NCBI RefSeq assembly: GCF_000013605.1
Contig: NC_007908.1
Location: 434,001 to 498,000 of the forward strand
Reading direction: 5' to 3'
DNA length: 64,000 nucleotides
Source: Rhodoferax ferrireducens T118
GTDB taxonomy: Bacteria; Pseudomonadota; Gammaproteobacteria; Burkholderiales; Burkholderiaceae_C
The notes below the pieces were generated by a model. It saw nothing but the letters and a program-made list of their open reading frames with translations, did not search any database and was not told the origin of the DNA. The position numbers were made by a program, and so were the translations under genes. Shown here one piece after another: positions 56,720 to 64,000 of this stretch; positions within the stretch are counted from its first letter, which is position 1, and each line of letters opens with the position of its first letter.

Positions 56720-57613
56720 ATGAAAAAAGATCCATCGCTGCAACTGTCAGCATCACGATTCAACCCGAGTGAAGTGGCTGGCAAAAAGGTCGCCATCATT
56801 GGGGGCACCGGTGGCATTGGCAGAGCGCTGGCACGCGAGATGGCCACACATGGCGCACACGTCACAGTGGTCGGTCAAACTTTTCGCGATGCCGGAGTGC
56901 CAAACATCGAATTCGTCCAAGCCGACCTCAGCTTGATGCATGAGGCACGACGGGTGGCCAGTAGTCTGCCAGCAGAGACTTTGGATCTGGTGATCTTCAC
57001 CACCGGAATTTTTGCTGCACGCAAGCGGCAGGAGACATTAGAGGGATTGGAGCGCGATATGGCCGTGAGCTTCTTGAGCCGACAGGTCATCCTGCAAGGT
57101 ATTGCGCATCGACTAGGCGTGCAACTGTCCAAAGGACATCGGAAGTCCCGAGTGTTCATCATGGGCTACCCCGGCACCGGGCAGGCTGGCACGCTGGGAG
57201 ACCTCAATTCCGAGAGTGCGTATAGCGCAATGAGTGCCCACATGAACACGGTCGCCGGTAATGAAATGCTGGTGCTCGATAGTGCCCAGCGCTATCCCAA
57301 TATCAACACCTATGGACTCAATCCAGGGCTGATCAAGACCGACATTCGCATCAATCTTCTCGGCGGCAACAAATTCCTGTTTGCACTGCTGGAGGGGCTT
57401 ATCGGCGTTTTCACGCCCACTGCGGAGACGTATGCGCGGCGCATTGTCCCGCTCATGTTGAATTCACAGATCAATGGTTTCACAGGTACCTTGTTTAATA
57501 ACAAAGGCCAGGCCATCCATCCTTCGGCCGGTCTTACCGGCGCCCACATCAGGGCTTTCCTGACGGAGTCACGCACGCTTGTCGAACGTGCTGTCGATTC
57601 ACAAGTCGCGTGA
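56720..57613 (+). CDS. SDR-like protein with altered catalytic motif
   Basis: 297 residues from ATG 56720. The NAD(P) motif GGTGGIGRALAREM is present and the strand end is VVGQTF. Where classical SDRs have YxxxK this one reads AYSAMSAHM, so the lysine is replaced by Ser, as in some atypical SDRs. It starts the operon with the OYE gene, so both enzymes may treat the same carbonyl or enone. Function cannot be set further. Confidence 0.7.
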   Translation: MKKDPSLQLSASRFNPSEVAGKKVAIIGGTGGIGRALAREMATHGAHVTVVGQTFRDAGVPNIEFVQADLSLMHEARRVASSLPAETLDLVIFTTGIFAARKRQETLEGLERDMAVSFLSRQVILQGIAHRLGVQLSKGHRKSRVFIMGYPGTGQAGTLGDLNSESAYSAMSAHMNTVAGNEMLVLDSAQRYPNINTYGLNPGLIKTDIRINLLGGNKFLFALLEGLIGVFTPTAETYARRIVPLMLNSQINGFTGTLFNNKGQAIHPSAGLTGAHIRAFLTESRTLVERAVDSQVA

Positions 57614-57651
57614 CCCAACTTGCCTACTCTACATAACCAAACGAGAAAATT

Positions 57652-58716
57652 ATGACTTCACTATTCAACACCATTCAGCTTGGCCGCGTTACCTTGAGCA
57701 ACCGGTTGGCCATGGCACCCATGACCCGCTCACGTGCGCAGTTTGACGGCACTCCCGGAGCGTCCGCTGCAACATACTACGCGCAGCGCGCAAGCGTTGG
57801 CCTGATCATCACCGAGGGCACGCAGCCCTCAGAGGACGGGCAGGGGTACATGTTGACACCCGGCATCTACACCGATGCCCACGTCGCGGGCTGGCGGACC
57901 GTTAGCGATGCGGTTCATGACCGAGGGGGCCGCTTATTCATTCAACTCATGCATGCCGGTCGCTTGTCGCACCCTGACAACACGCCACACCATCGCCAGA
58001 GTGTGGCCCCCTCAGCGATTGAGTCCGGCGCGCAAATGTTTACTCCCACGGGTTTGCAGCCAGCACCGGCGCCGCGGGCGCTGAGTCTGAACGAGATTCG
58101 CCAGACCACCACCGATTTCCGTTTCGCAGCCAAGCGAGCGATAGAAGCAGGTGCAGACGGGGTAGAGATTCATGGTGCAAATGCCTATCTGGTTCAGCAG
58201 TTTTTGGCCCCCAGCTCAAATTCACGAACAGATGCGTATGGTGGTCCCATCGAGAACCGTGCACGTTTTGCGATTGAAGTGGCGCAAGCTATCGCTGAGG
58301 AAATCGGTGCCGACCGCACTGCAATCCGGTTGTCACCCGGAACCACCTTGTGGGGAATTGACGAAGGACCCGAGGGACCGGCTCTCTATCGCTACTTGGT
58401 GGCAGAACTGAACAGGCTGGGCCCTGCCTATTTGCACATCATGCACCAAGGTGACGTGCCCTTGCTGGCCGATATACGCAGACTTTGGACAGGAACTTTG
58501 ATGGTGAACCACCCCGGTCGCGCTCGCGAGCAGATCGGATCAGACCTAAACGGGGGCTTGGCTGACCTGGAGTCTTACGGTCAGATGGTGCTGGCCAACC
58601 CGGACTTTGTGGAGCGATTGAAGGTTGACGCACCAATGAATATTGCTGACCGCAATAGCTTTTTTGGCGGCAACGACGCTGGCTACATCGACTACCGCAC
58701 GATTGGAGGAAAATAG
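57652..58716 (+). CDS. Old Yellow Enzyme-family alkene reductase
   Basis: 354 residues, FMN barrel. Family marks: LSNRLAMAPMTRSRA at the start, GLIITEGTQPS, FIQLMHAGRLSHP, VEIHGANAYLVQQFLAPSSNSRTDAYGGPIENR (broken in parts by other residues in the family) and LMVNHPGR. The HGAN His and Asn that bind the substrate carbonyl are conserved. It reduces activated C=C bonds with NAD(P)H, as in NemA. It is preceded by 38 bases from the SDR stop. Confidence 0.9.
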   Translation: MTSLFNTIQLGRVTLSNRLAMAPMTRSRAQFDGTPGASAATYYAQRASVGLIITEGTQPSEDGQGYMLTPGIYTDAHVAGWRTVSDAVHDRGGRLFIQLMHAGRLSHPDNTPHHRQSVAPSAIESGAQMFTPTGLQPAPAPRALSLNEIRQTTTDFRFAAKRAIEAGADGVEIHGANAYLVQQFLAPSSNSRTDAYGGPIENRARFAIEVAQAIAEEIGADRTAIRLSPGTTLWGIDEGPEGPALYRYLVAELNRLGPAYLHIMHQGDVPLLADIRRLWTGTLMVNHPGRAREQIGSDLNGGLADLESYGQMVLANPDFVERLKVDAPMNIADRNSFFGGNDAGYIDYRTIGGK

Positions 58717-58996
58717 GTTGAGGGCAGTGACATCAGCTTGTGGACTCGTTGCAATGATCTGCAACGGCCGTTGTATGTAACGCGGACCGTCAATTCGCGA
58801 TCGCGGCCCCAAACTCTGGATGTCAACATGGGCAAGTTGCCGAAGTCCGCGACGGTCGGCTGGTCGGCACCTCAAATCGTGAATTTGTACTTCCGGCTAC
58901 CGGGCATTGGTGGCTGTCAACTAACGCTGCTTCCCGGCCAATCAAATTTCAAACGCCCATGTTGGCAATGGGAACTCAGCGACCGATCAATCAGCG
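58717..58996. other. Gap with no recognised feature
   Basis: Between the OYE stop and the convergent RR-TPR stop. Open frames on both strands lack family features. No inverted repeat with a T-run was seen. Confidence 0.3.
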
Positions 58997-60610
58997 CTAG
59001 TGCTCGTTCGTCAGACGGGCCAGCGCGAGCGCATAGGCGCGGTATTTCTGGTTGACCGGGTTCATTTCGCGCACCCGGCCGAGCAGCTCTCTGGTTTCAA
59101 GAACCAGGTCCTCGGTCTTGCCTTTTTGTTGCATCAGGCCAATCAGCAAGCCGCACAGGTTCACGCTGATCACTTCGTTATGGGGCAGCTGCTGCGCGGC
59201 AGTTCGCAATAGTTTGACCGCTTGCTGGAAGTCGCCTTGCTTGGCCAGCGTGACGCCCTGGTTGTTGATGTCGATGACTTCATTGCGCGAGGCCTTGATG
59301 AGGGTCTGGCCCTCTTCCGCCATGTTTTCGCCCTCAAAGACGGCGCCGATCTGCCTGGAGAGTTCGCCGTCTTCATGGTTGTTTTTGACCAGGTCCCGGA
59401 GCAAGCCGCATGCCTTGTCCTTTTTTCCCAGTTTGAACAGCGCTTTGGCCACCTCCATCGTCATCTCGGGGCTCACCTTGTCGGCCAGTTGTTCCATCAG
59501 TCGCTCGGCATCCAGCATGGCCGCTTCGGCTTTCTGCACCTGCCCCATTTTTTGATAGACCAGGCTTTCGGCCGCCGCCGTTTGCAGGGCGGCGGCCGGG
59601 TTGTATCGGAAGTCGGCTTTGCTGCGTTTGAGGATGTTCAGCGCTTCTTCAGGGGAGTCCTGGTCCGAGAAGACCCGCGCCAGCCGGGCGTACACCGCCG
59701 GGTTCTTGTGCGGCGAAAATTCGCTGATCTTGATGGTCTTCTCGAACGCCGCCTGCGCCACATCGAGCGCGCCATTGCGGTAGGCCGTGTCGCCGAGGGT
59801 CTTTTGGCGGATCGGCGAGTTGGGCGACAGTTGCACCGCGTCCTCCAGTACTTGCTGGGCCTGCGCGCTGTCCCCCATCGCGTCGAGGGTCTTGGCCAGC
59901 CAGTCGGCCGCCTCCATGTACATCCGGTTTTCCTGCAGCACCTGCTGAAACAATTGCACCGCACCGGCATAGTCCTGGCCGTAAAACAAGACCTTGCCCA
60001 GGCCGGTCTTGGCCCACGCCACACTGCGCAATGCCAGCACCGACTCGAACAGTGTCCGCGCGGCCGGGTAGTCGCCCAGGGTCAGCAGCAAGTCGCTCTT
60101 GATGCGCAAAACTTCCTGCGGATTGACCGCGCGCGCATTCAGCTGCTGATCGCACAGAGCGATGGCAGCGCTGTAGTCCTGCGTCCGGATGGCAGCCTCG
60201 ATCGCACCGAGCGACTGCTTGCGCGTGATCAATTTTTCCAGACGGCTTTGCAGCAGCACCTGGTTGATCGGTTTGAGCAGATAGTCGTCGGGCTTGACCT
60301 CCGCCGCCCCCATCACCATGTCGGTTGTTTTTTCGGCCGTGACCATGACCCAGATGGTGGACACGCCGACAAAATTGCGCAGCTTGGCCTCCTCCAGCAC
60401 CTGCTGCCCGTTGGCGCCAGGCCCGAGGTTGTAATCACAAATAACAATGTCATATTTGTTGGCGCTGAGCTGGTTGATGGCCTCATGGCCATTGCTGGCG
60501 GTGTCGATTCGGGTGACGCCCATGAGCCGGACGAAGTCCCGCAGCATGGTGCGCATGCCCTGGAAATCGTCAATGATCAAGGTGTTGGCTTGCGGGAGTG
60601 AAAAAGTCAT
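58997..60610 (-). CDS. Response regulator with long TPR region
   Basis: 537 residues from ATG 60610. Receiver domain at 5-125: NTLIIDDFQGMRTML (acidic pocket), phospho-acceptor Asp in IVICDYNLGP (near 52), MVTAEKT and DDYLLKPI (Lys). Then about ten TPR-like helix pairs (DYSAAIALCDQQL, GDYPAARTLFESVLAL, YGQDYAGAVQLFQQVL, GDFQQAVKLLRTA). No DNA-binding or enzyme domain. It would pass a phosphorylation signal through protein contacts. It follows a histidine kinase gene by 23 bases on the same strand. Confidence 0.88.
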   Translation of the reverse strand: MTFSLPQANTLIIDDFQGMRTMLRDFVRLMGVTRIDTASNGHEAINQLSANKYDIVICDYNLGPGANGQQVLEEAKLRNFVGVSTIWVMVTAEKTTDMVMGAAEVKPDDYLLKPINQVLLQSRLEKLITRKQSLGAIEAAIRTQDYSAAIALCDQQLNARAVNPQEVLRIKSDLLLTLGDYPAARTLFESVLALRSVAWAKTGLGKVLFYGQDYAGAVQLFQQVLQENRMYMEAADWLAKTLDAMGDSAQAQQVLEDAVQLSPNSPIRQKTLGDTAYRNGALDVAQAAFEKTIKISEFSPHKNPAVYARLARVFSDQDSPEEALNILKRSKADFRYNPAAALQTAAAESLVYQKMGQVQKAEAAMLDAERLMEQLADKVSPEMTMEVAKALFKLGKKDKACGLLRDLVKNNHEDGELSRQIGAVFEGENMAEEGQTLIKASRNEVIDINNQGVTLAKQGDFQQAVKLLRTAAQQLPHNEVISVNLCGLLIGLMQQKGKTEDLVLETRELLGRVREMNPVNQKYRAYALALARLTNEH

Positions 60611-60633
60611 GGTCAGGGTCTCGTCAAGGTGGG

Positions 60634-61326
60634 CTAGGGCAGGCGCACGACAAAACAACCGCCGCCATAGGCGCCGCCGTTCTCTATCGTGAGCGAACCC
60701 TGTCGAGCGCCGTTTTTGTGCATCTGGGCCACGCGGGAAGAAAAATAAAACCCCAGGCCGGTGCTGCCGCTTGAAAAATTGACCCCCTTGTTGGCGGCCA
60801 TACCGTCGCTTTGCAGCATGGTGTCGGGGTAACCCCGGCCGTTGTCTTCGACCCGCAGCTCAAGGAATCCGCCTTCAATGCGGGCGGCGATGCGAATCTT
60901 GTCGGTGGTGTAGCTGTAGGCGTTGTTCAGGGCGTTGAGCAAGATGCCGGTCACCAGGTCGCGGTCAAAATACCAGTAGCAGCCCTCGTCGCAATCCACG
61001 TCCATCGTGATGCCCTTGAACTCCATCACCGAGCGGTTGTGCAGCAGGGTTTCTGCGATCACATCGGCGACTGACTGTTCGGCAATGTCCACCGGGTAAA
61101 TCGATTTGCCGAGCTTGTAGAGGCTGAGCAGCTGGATCAGGTTGGCGTTCATGCGGTGCGCCTGATGGATGATGGGCCCCAGTGCCGCCAGGGTGTCGTC
61201 ATCAAAGCGCGCCCGACAGGCATCGGCGATGGTTTCCAGGCCATTGACCTGAACATTCAGCGAATTCTTCATGTCGTGAATCGATGAGGCGATGAAATCA
61301 GTGAAGCTGATATCTTCAGTTGTCAT
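60634..61326 (-). CDS. Small cytoplasmic histidine kinase
   Basis: 230 residues from ATG 61326. A compact kinase without a sensor: the His box is SSIHDMKNSLNVQV (near residue 14), the N box NALNNAYSY, G1 VEDNGRGYP, G2 GSTGLGFYFSS, and a C-terminal GGCFVVRLP. It lacks membrane segments, so the input must come from a partner. The gene order kinase then RR-TPR implies that they form a pair. It is divergent from the SMP-30 gene. Confidence 0.85.
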   Translation of the reverse strand: MTTEDISFTDFIASSIHDMKNSLNVQVNGLETIADACRARFDDDTLAALGPIIHQAHRMNANLIQLLSLYKLGKSIYPVDIAEQSVADVIAETLLHNRSVMEFKGITMDVDCDEGCYWYFDRDLVTGILLNALNNAYSYTTDKIRIAARIEGGFLELRVEDNGRGYPDTMLQSDGMAANKGVNFSSGSTGLGFYFSSRVAQMHKNGARQGSLTIENGGAYGGGCFVVRLP

Positions 61327-61520
61327 AGCGGTGGAACCCCTGTTTTTGCGCCAAATGCGCTGTACGATTTTAGGAGCAAACAAATCCTGCCTGATCCCGG
61401 CGCGACCCCGGCTTGGGTCCGGACGCGCAAGGTGATGGCCGCTTGGTCGCCACGCTGCGAGCGGCCGGCGCAACAAGGCACAATGGTCACCCGCAAAACC
61501 CACCACGACACTCCTGGACT

Positions 61521-62459
61521 ATGAGCTGGCAAACCGTCACCCCGCAACCCTGCCTCCTGGGCGAATCGCCGTTTTGGCACCCGCACGAACAACGGCTGTA
61601 TTGGGTCGATATTGCGGGCCGGAAAATCCTGCGCACCCAGCCCGGCCTGAGCCCGGTTGAGGCCTGGGCCATGCCCAGTGAGCCCGGCTGCATCGCGCCC
61701 GCGGCCGGTGGCGGCCTGGTGATTGCGCTGCGCCATGGCGTGTTTCGAGCCCGCGAGTGGGGTGGGCCGCTGCAACACATCGCCACGCTCGACTACGACC
61801 CGCAGCACCTGCGCGCCAATGACGGCAAGTGTGACGCGCTGGGGCGCTTCTGGATTGGCACGCTGGACGAGACCCGGGTGGCGCGTAATGCCGCGCTCTA
61901 TTGCCTGGACTGCCGCGCCGGCATCCCGCCGCAGATTGAGCGCCAGCTCGATCAAACCGTGCTGCCCGCCACCACCGCCAACGGCCTGGCCTGGAGTCCG
62001 GATGACCGCACCCTGTACTGGGCCGACACCCCCAGCCATGCCATCCAGGCCTGGGATTACGACCTGGCGCGCAACTGCCTGACCGGGCAGCGCACCTTTG
62101 CCCAGTTCGCGCCCAAGCCGCCGGGCTGGCAGTCTGACGGCGCGGCGAACAACGGTGGCTACCAGGGCCGCCCGGATGGCGCTGCCGTTGACGTGCTTGG
62201 CAATTACTGGGTGGCCATGTACGAGGGCCGCCGCGTCTGCCAACTGGCACCCGACGGCAGCTTGCTGGCCGAGTTCGCCGTGCCCGCGCAATGCCCGACC
62301 ATGCCCTGCTTTGGTGGCGAGGACCTGCAGACGCTGTTTGTCACTTCGGCGCGCCATGGCCGCGGTGCGGCCGAGTTGACCCGCTTTCCCGAGTCGGGCT
62401 GCGTGTTTGCCATGCGCGTCAGCGTCCCCGGCCTGCCGGTCAACTTCTTTGTCGACTAA
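61521..62459 (+). CDS. SMP-30/gluconolactonase-like lactonase
   Basis: 312 residues from ATG 61521. Six-bladed propeller features: LLGESPFWHPHEQRLYWVD (metal Glu), NDGKCDALGRFWIGT (metal Asn), TTANGLAWSPDDRTLYWADT (Asn) and GRPDGAAVDVLGNYWVAM (metal Asp). The enzyme would open a sugar lactone to the free acid. Placed 50 bases before glcE, it may share a transcript with glycolate oxidase genes, or serve sugar acid catabolism generally. Confidence 0.88.
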   Translation: MSWQTVTPQPCLLGESPFWHPHEQRLYWVDIAGRKILRTQPGLSPVEAWAMPSEPGCIAPAAGGGLVIALRHGVFRAREWGGPLQHIATLDYDPQHLRANDGKCDALGRFWIGTLDETRVARNAALYCLDCRAGIPPQIERQLDQTVLPATTANGLAWSPDDRTLYWADTPSHAIQAWDYDLARNCLTGQRTFAQFAPKPPGWQSDGAANNGGYQGRPDGAAVDVLGNYWVAMYEGRRVCQLAPDGSLLAEFAVPAQCPTMPCFGGEDLQTLFVTSARHGRGAAELTRFPESGCVFAMRVSVPGLPVNFFVD

Positions 62460-62509
62460 CCCTTACCATTGGCACTACCTCCCAACGCGCCATCTCCGGC
62501 CTGCACCCT

Positions 62510-63682
62510 ATGGACCCACTGCATCAGATCACCGAGCGTATTCGCGCCGCCGCTGCCCACCGCACCCCGTTGCGTATTCGTGCCGGCGGCAGCAAAGACT
62601 TCTATGGCCAGTCGCTGCAAGGCGAGGTGCTCGACCTCACCGGCTTGAGCGGCATCATCAGCTACGAGCCCAGCGAGCTGGTAGTCACGGTGCGCGCGGG
62701 CACGCCTTTGAGCGAGCTGGAAGCCGTGCTGGCTGAAAAAGGCCAGTGCCTGGCCTTCGAGCCGCCCCACTTTGCGCTGCCAGGCGTCGGTCCAAGCGGT
62801 GCCACCGTCGGCGGCATGGTGGCCGCTGGCCTGAGCGGCCCGGCCCGTGCCAGCGTCGGTGGCGTGCGCGACTATGTGCTGGGCGTCAAGCTGCTCAACG
62901 GCCGCGCCGAGTTGCTCACGTTTGGCGGCCAGGTGATCAAAAACGTGGCGGGCTATGATGTCTCGCGCCTGATGGTGGGCGCCCTGGGCACGCTCGGCGT
63001 GCTGACCGAGATGTCGCTCAAAGTGCTGCCGCTGGCCCCCTTTGAGGCCACTTTGATGGCGGCTGGCATCGCGCAGCAAGCCGCCCTTGACTTGCTGCAG
63101 CGCTGGGGCGGCCAGCCGCTGCCCTTGAACGCCAGTTGCTGGGTGCGTGACGACAGCGTCAGCCCGGCGCGTGACACCTTGTTTGTGCGCTTGCGTGGCG
63201 CCAGTGCGGCGGTCGCAGCGGCCTGCCCGCGCCTGCTGGCCGACCTGCAAGCCGCAGGCGGTGATTGCGCGCGCCTGGACAACGCGCAAGCCGGCCCCGA
63301 CTGGGCCGCCTGCCGCGACCAAACCCTGCCGTTCTTCCAGCCGCCCGCGCCCGACCTGGGCTTGTGGCGCCTGTCCTTGCCGCCCACTGCGCCCGCGCTG
63401 GCCTTGCCCTACGCGCCCCTGATCGAGTGGCACGGCGGCCTGCGCTGGCTCTGGGCGCCGCTGACGGCACAAGCGCAACTGCGTCAGGCGGCGACCGATG
63501 CGGGCGGGAATGCTATGCTTTTTAGAGCGCCTGACGCAGATAAAACGGGGGCTACAGCTCGTTTTCATCCATTAACGCCGGTGCTGGCTCAGATTCACCA
63601 GCGCCTCAAGGCCGAGTTTGACCCGGCCGGTATCTTCAACCGTGGCCGGATGTACCCCGATGCAAACTCAACTCGCCCCTGA
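62510..63682 (+). CDS. glcE: Glycolate oxidase FAD-binding subunit
   Basis: 390 residues from ATG 62510. FAD PCMH-type domain: LRIRAGGSKDFYG, LVVTVRAGTPLSELEAVLAEKGQ, GATVGGMVAAGLSGP.RASVGGVRDYVLG, QVIKNVAGYDVSRLMVGALGTLGV. It pairs with GlcD and GlcF to oxidise glycolate to glyoxylate. glcD is not in view. Its C-terminus includes residues NAMLFRAPDADKTGATARF from a dispersed repeat. It overlaps glcF by 23 bases. Confidence 0.93.
   Translation: MDPLHQITERIRAAAAHRTPLRIRAGGSKDFYGQSLQGEVLDLTGLSGIISYEPSELVVTVRAGTPLSELEAVLAEKGQCLAFEPPHFALPGVGPSGATVGGMVAAGLSGPARASVGGVRDYVLGVKLLNGRAELLTFGGQVIKNVAGYDVSRLMVGALGTLGVLTEMSLKVLPLAPFEATLMAAGIAQQAALDLLQRWGGQPLPLNASCWVRDDSVSPARDTLFVRLRGASAAVAAACPRLLADLQAAGGDCARLDNAQAGPDWAACRDQTLPFFQPPAPDLGLWRLSLPPTAPALALPYAPLIEWHGGLRWLWAPLTAQAQLRQAATDAGGNAMLFRAPDADKTGATARFHPLTPVLAQIHQRLKAEFDPAGIFNRGRMYPDANSTRP
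63508..63566 (+). repeat. Dispersed repeat copy inside glcE
   Basis: AATGCTATGCTTTTTAGAGC and ACGGGGGCTACAGCTCG match the two arms of the repeat (compare 43870-43930: ACGGGGGCTACAGGCC). It is in frame, replacing or extending a loop near the C-terminus of GlcE. Confidence 0.55.
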
Positions 63683-64000
63683 ATACCAGGCCACGGCCGA
63701 CGGTCTGGCTGCCGAAGCCATCCTGCGCAAGTGCGTGCACTGCGGTTTTTGCACCGCCACCTGCCCGACCTACCAGTTGCTCGGTGACGAGCTGGACGGC
63801 CCGCGTGGGCGCATCTACCTGATGAAACAGGTGCTTGAAGGCGCCACGCCGACGCGCAAGACGCAACTTCATCTGGACCGTTGCCTGACCTGCCGTTCGT
63901 GCGAAAGCACCTGCCCCAGCGGCGTGCAGTACGGCCATCTGCTCGACATCGGGCGCAAGCTGGTCGATGCCAAAGTGCCCCGCCCGGCCGGTGAGCGTGC
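63660..64000 (+). CDS. glcF: Glycolate oxidase iron-sulfur subunit (partial)
   Basis: The first 113 residues from ATG 63660; the window ends inside the gene. Two 4Fe-4S motifs are visible: CVHCGFCTATCPT (about 26-38) and CLTCRSCESTCPS (about 79-91), the N-terminal part of GlcF. The start lies inside glcE, showing coupled translation. Confidence 0.95.
   Translation, partial: MQTQLAPEYQATADGLAAEAILRKCVHCGFCTATCPTYQLLGDELDGPRGRIYLMKQVLEGATPTRKTQLHLDRCLTCRSCESTCPSGVQYGHLLDIGRKLVDAKVPRPAGER

Overview
The window looks like chromosomal DNA of a betaproteobacterium, most likely a Comamonadaceae member (Rhodoferax/Polaromonas-like). This is inferred from several traits together: high-GC coding, MetH split into two genes, an SAH riboswitch on a metH gene, an Ala/Pro-rich linker in AmtB, TRAP transporters for acid sugars, a PEP-CTERM protein, and copies of a short dispersed repeat (core GCTA..AATAGC...GGGCTACAG.CCAATTT) that I associate from memory with this family. 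No rRNA, tRNA, CRISPR array or complete insertion sequence was seen.

Layout. (1) 0.1-2.7 kb: a small exported protein of unknown function, a clearly broken ABC1/UbiB-family kinase gene and a short J-domain protein. (2) 2.7-31.1 kb: a large island for acid-sugar catabolism. Its left part has an NAD-dependent hydroxyacid dehydrogenase, wreckage of a second otn-type cluster (3.7-4.1 and 5.1-5.2 kb), an SDR, an MFS carrier, an ABC sugar importer with an epimerase-like and an Asp/Glu-racemase-like protein, and a tartrate dehydrogenase-like gene divergent from a LysR regulator. Its right part is a chain of fifteen minus-strand genes (30.0 to 15.3 kb): pentonate-type dehydratase, acylating aldehyde dehydrogenase, 4-hydroxy-2-oxovalerate aldolase, a DHDPS-family dehydratase, an aldehyde dehydrogenase, denD-like, TRAP dctP-dctQ-dctM, a GntR regulator, ltnD, otnK, otnC and otnI. 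The last four, with denD, make a textbook threonate/erythronate-to-DHAP route. The upstream five point to C5 acid sugars, going either to 2-oxoglutarate or to pyruvate plus a C2 aldehyde. A LysR (GbpR-like) gene is divergent at 30.1 kb. A motif TTATCATACAAaTT recurs in four intergenic positions of the island and is a candidate operator of the GntR protein.

(3) 31.2-36.3 kb: a membrane-bound PAS/GAF/GGDEF/EAL protein and RecQ. (4) 36.4-44.5 kb: the two halves of methionine synthase, separated by about 4.1 kb that holds an (R)-amine-transaminase-like enzyme, a 45-residue membrane protein, an ArsR-rhodanese/DsrE sulfur-handling operon ending in a truncated cysteine desulfurase, and a PEP-CTERM protein. 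An SAH riboswitch precedes the second half. (5) 44.5-53.1 kb: an MFS carrier, a ParA-like ATPase, a second GGDEF/EAL protein, an unusual Cache-Cache-CheW protein and ComM. (6) 53.1-55.4 kb: glnK-amtB behind a sigma-54 promoter and an NtrC-type site, closed by a strong terminator. (7) 55.7-58.7 kb: a LysR gene divergent from an SDR and an Old Yellow Enzyme. (8) 59.0-61.3 kb: a histidine kinase and response-regulator/TPR pair. (9) 61.5-64 kb: a lactonase-like SMP-30 protein and glycolate oxidase glcE-glcF, cut by the window edge.

All domain and family calls come from reading motifs and from memory of families. No database search was run.
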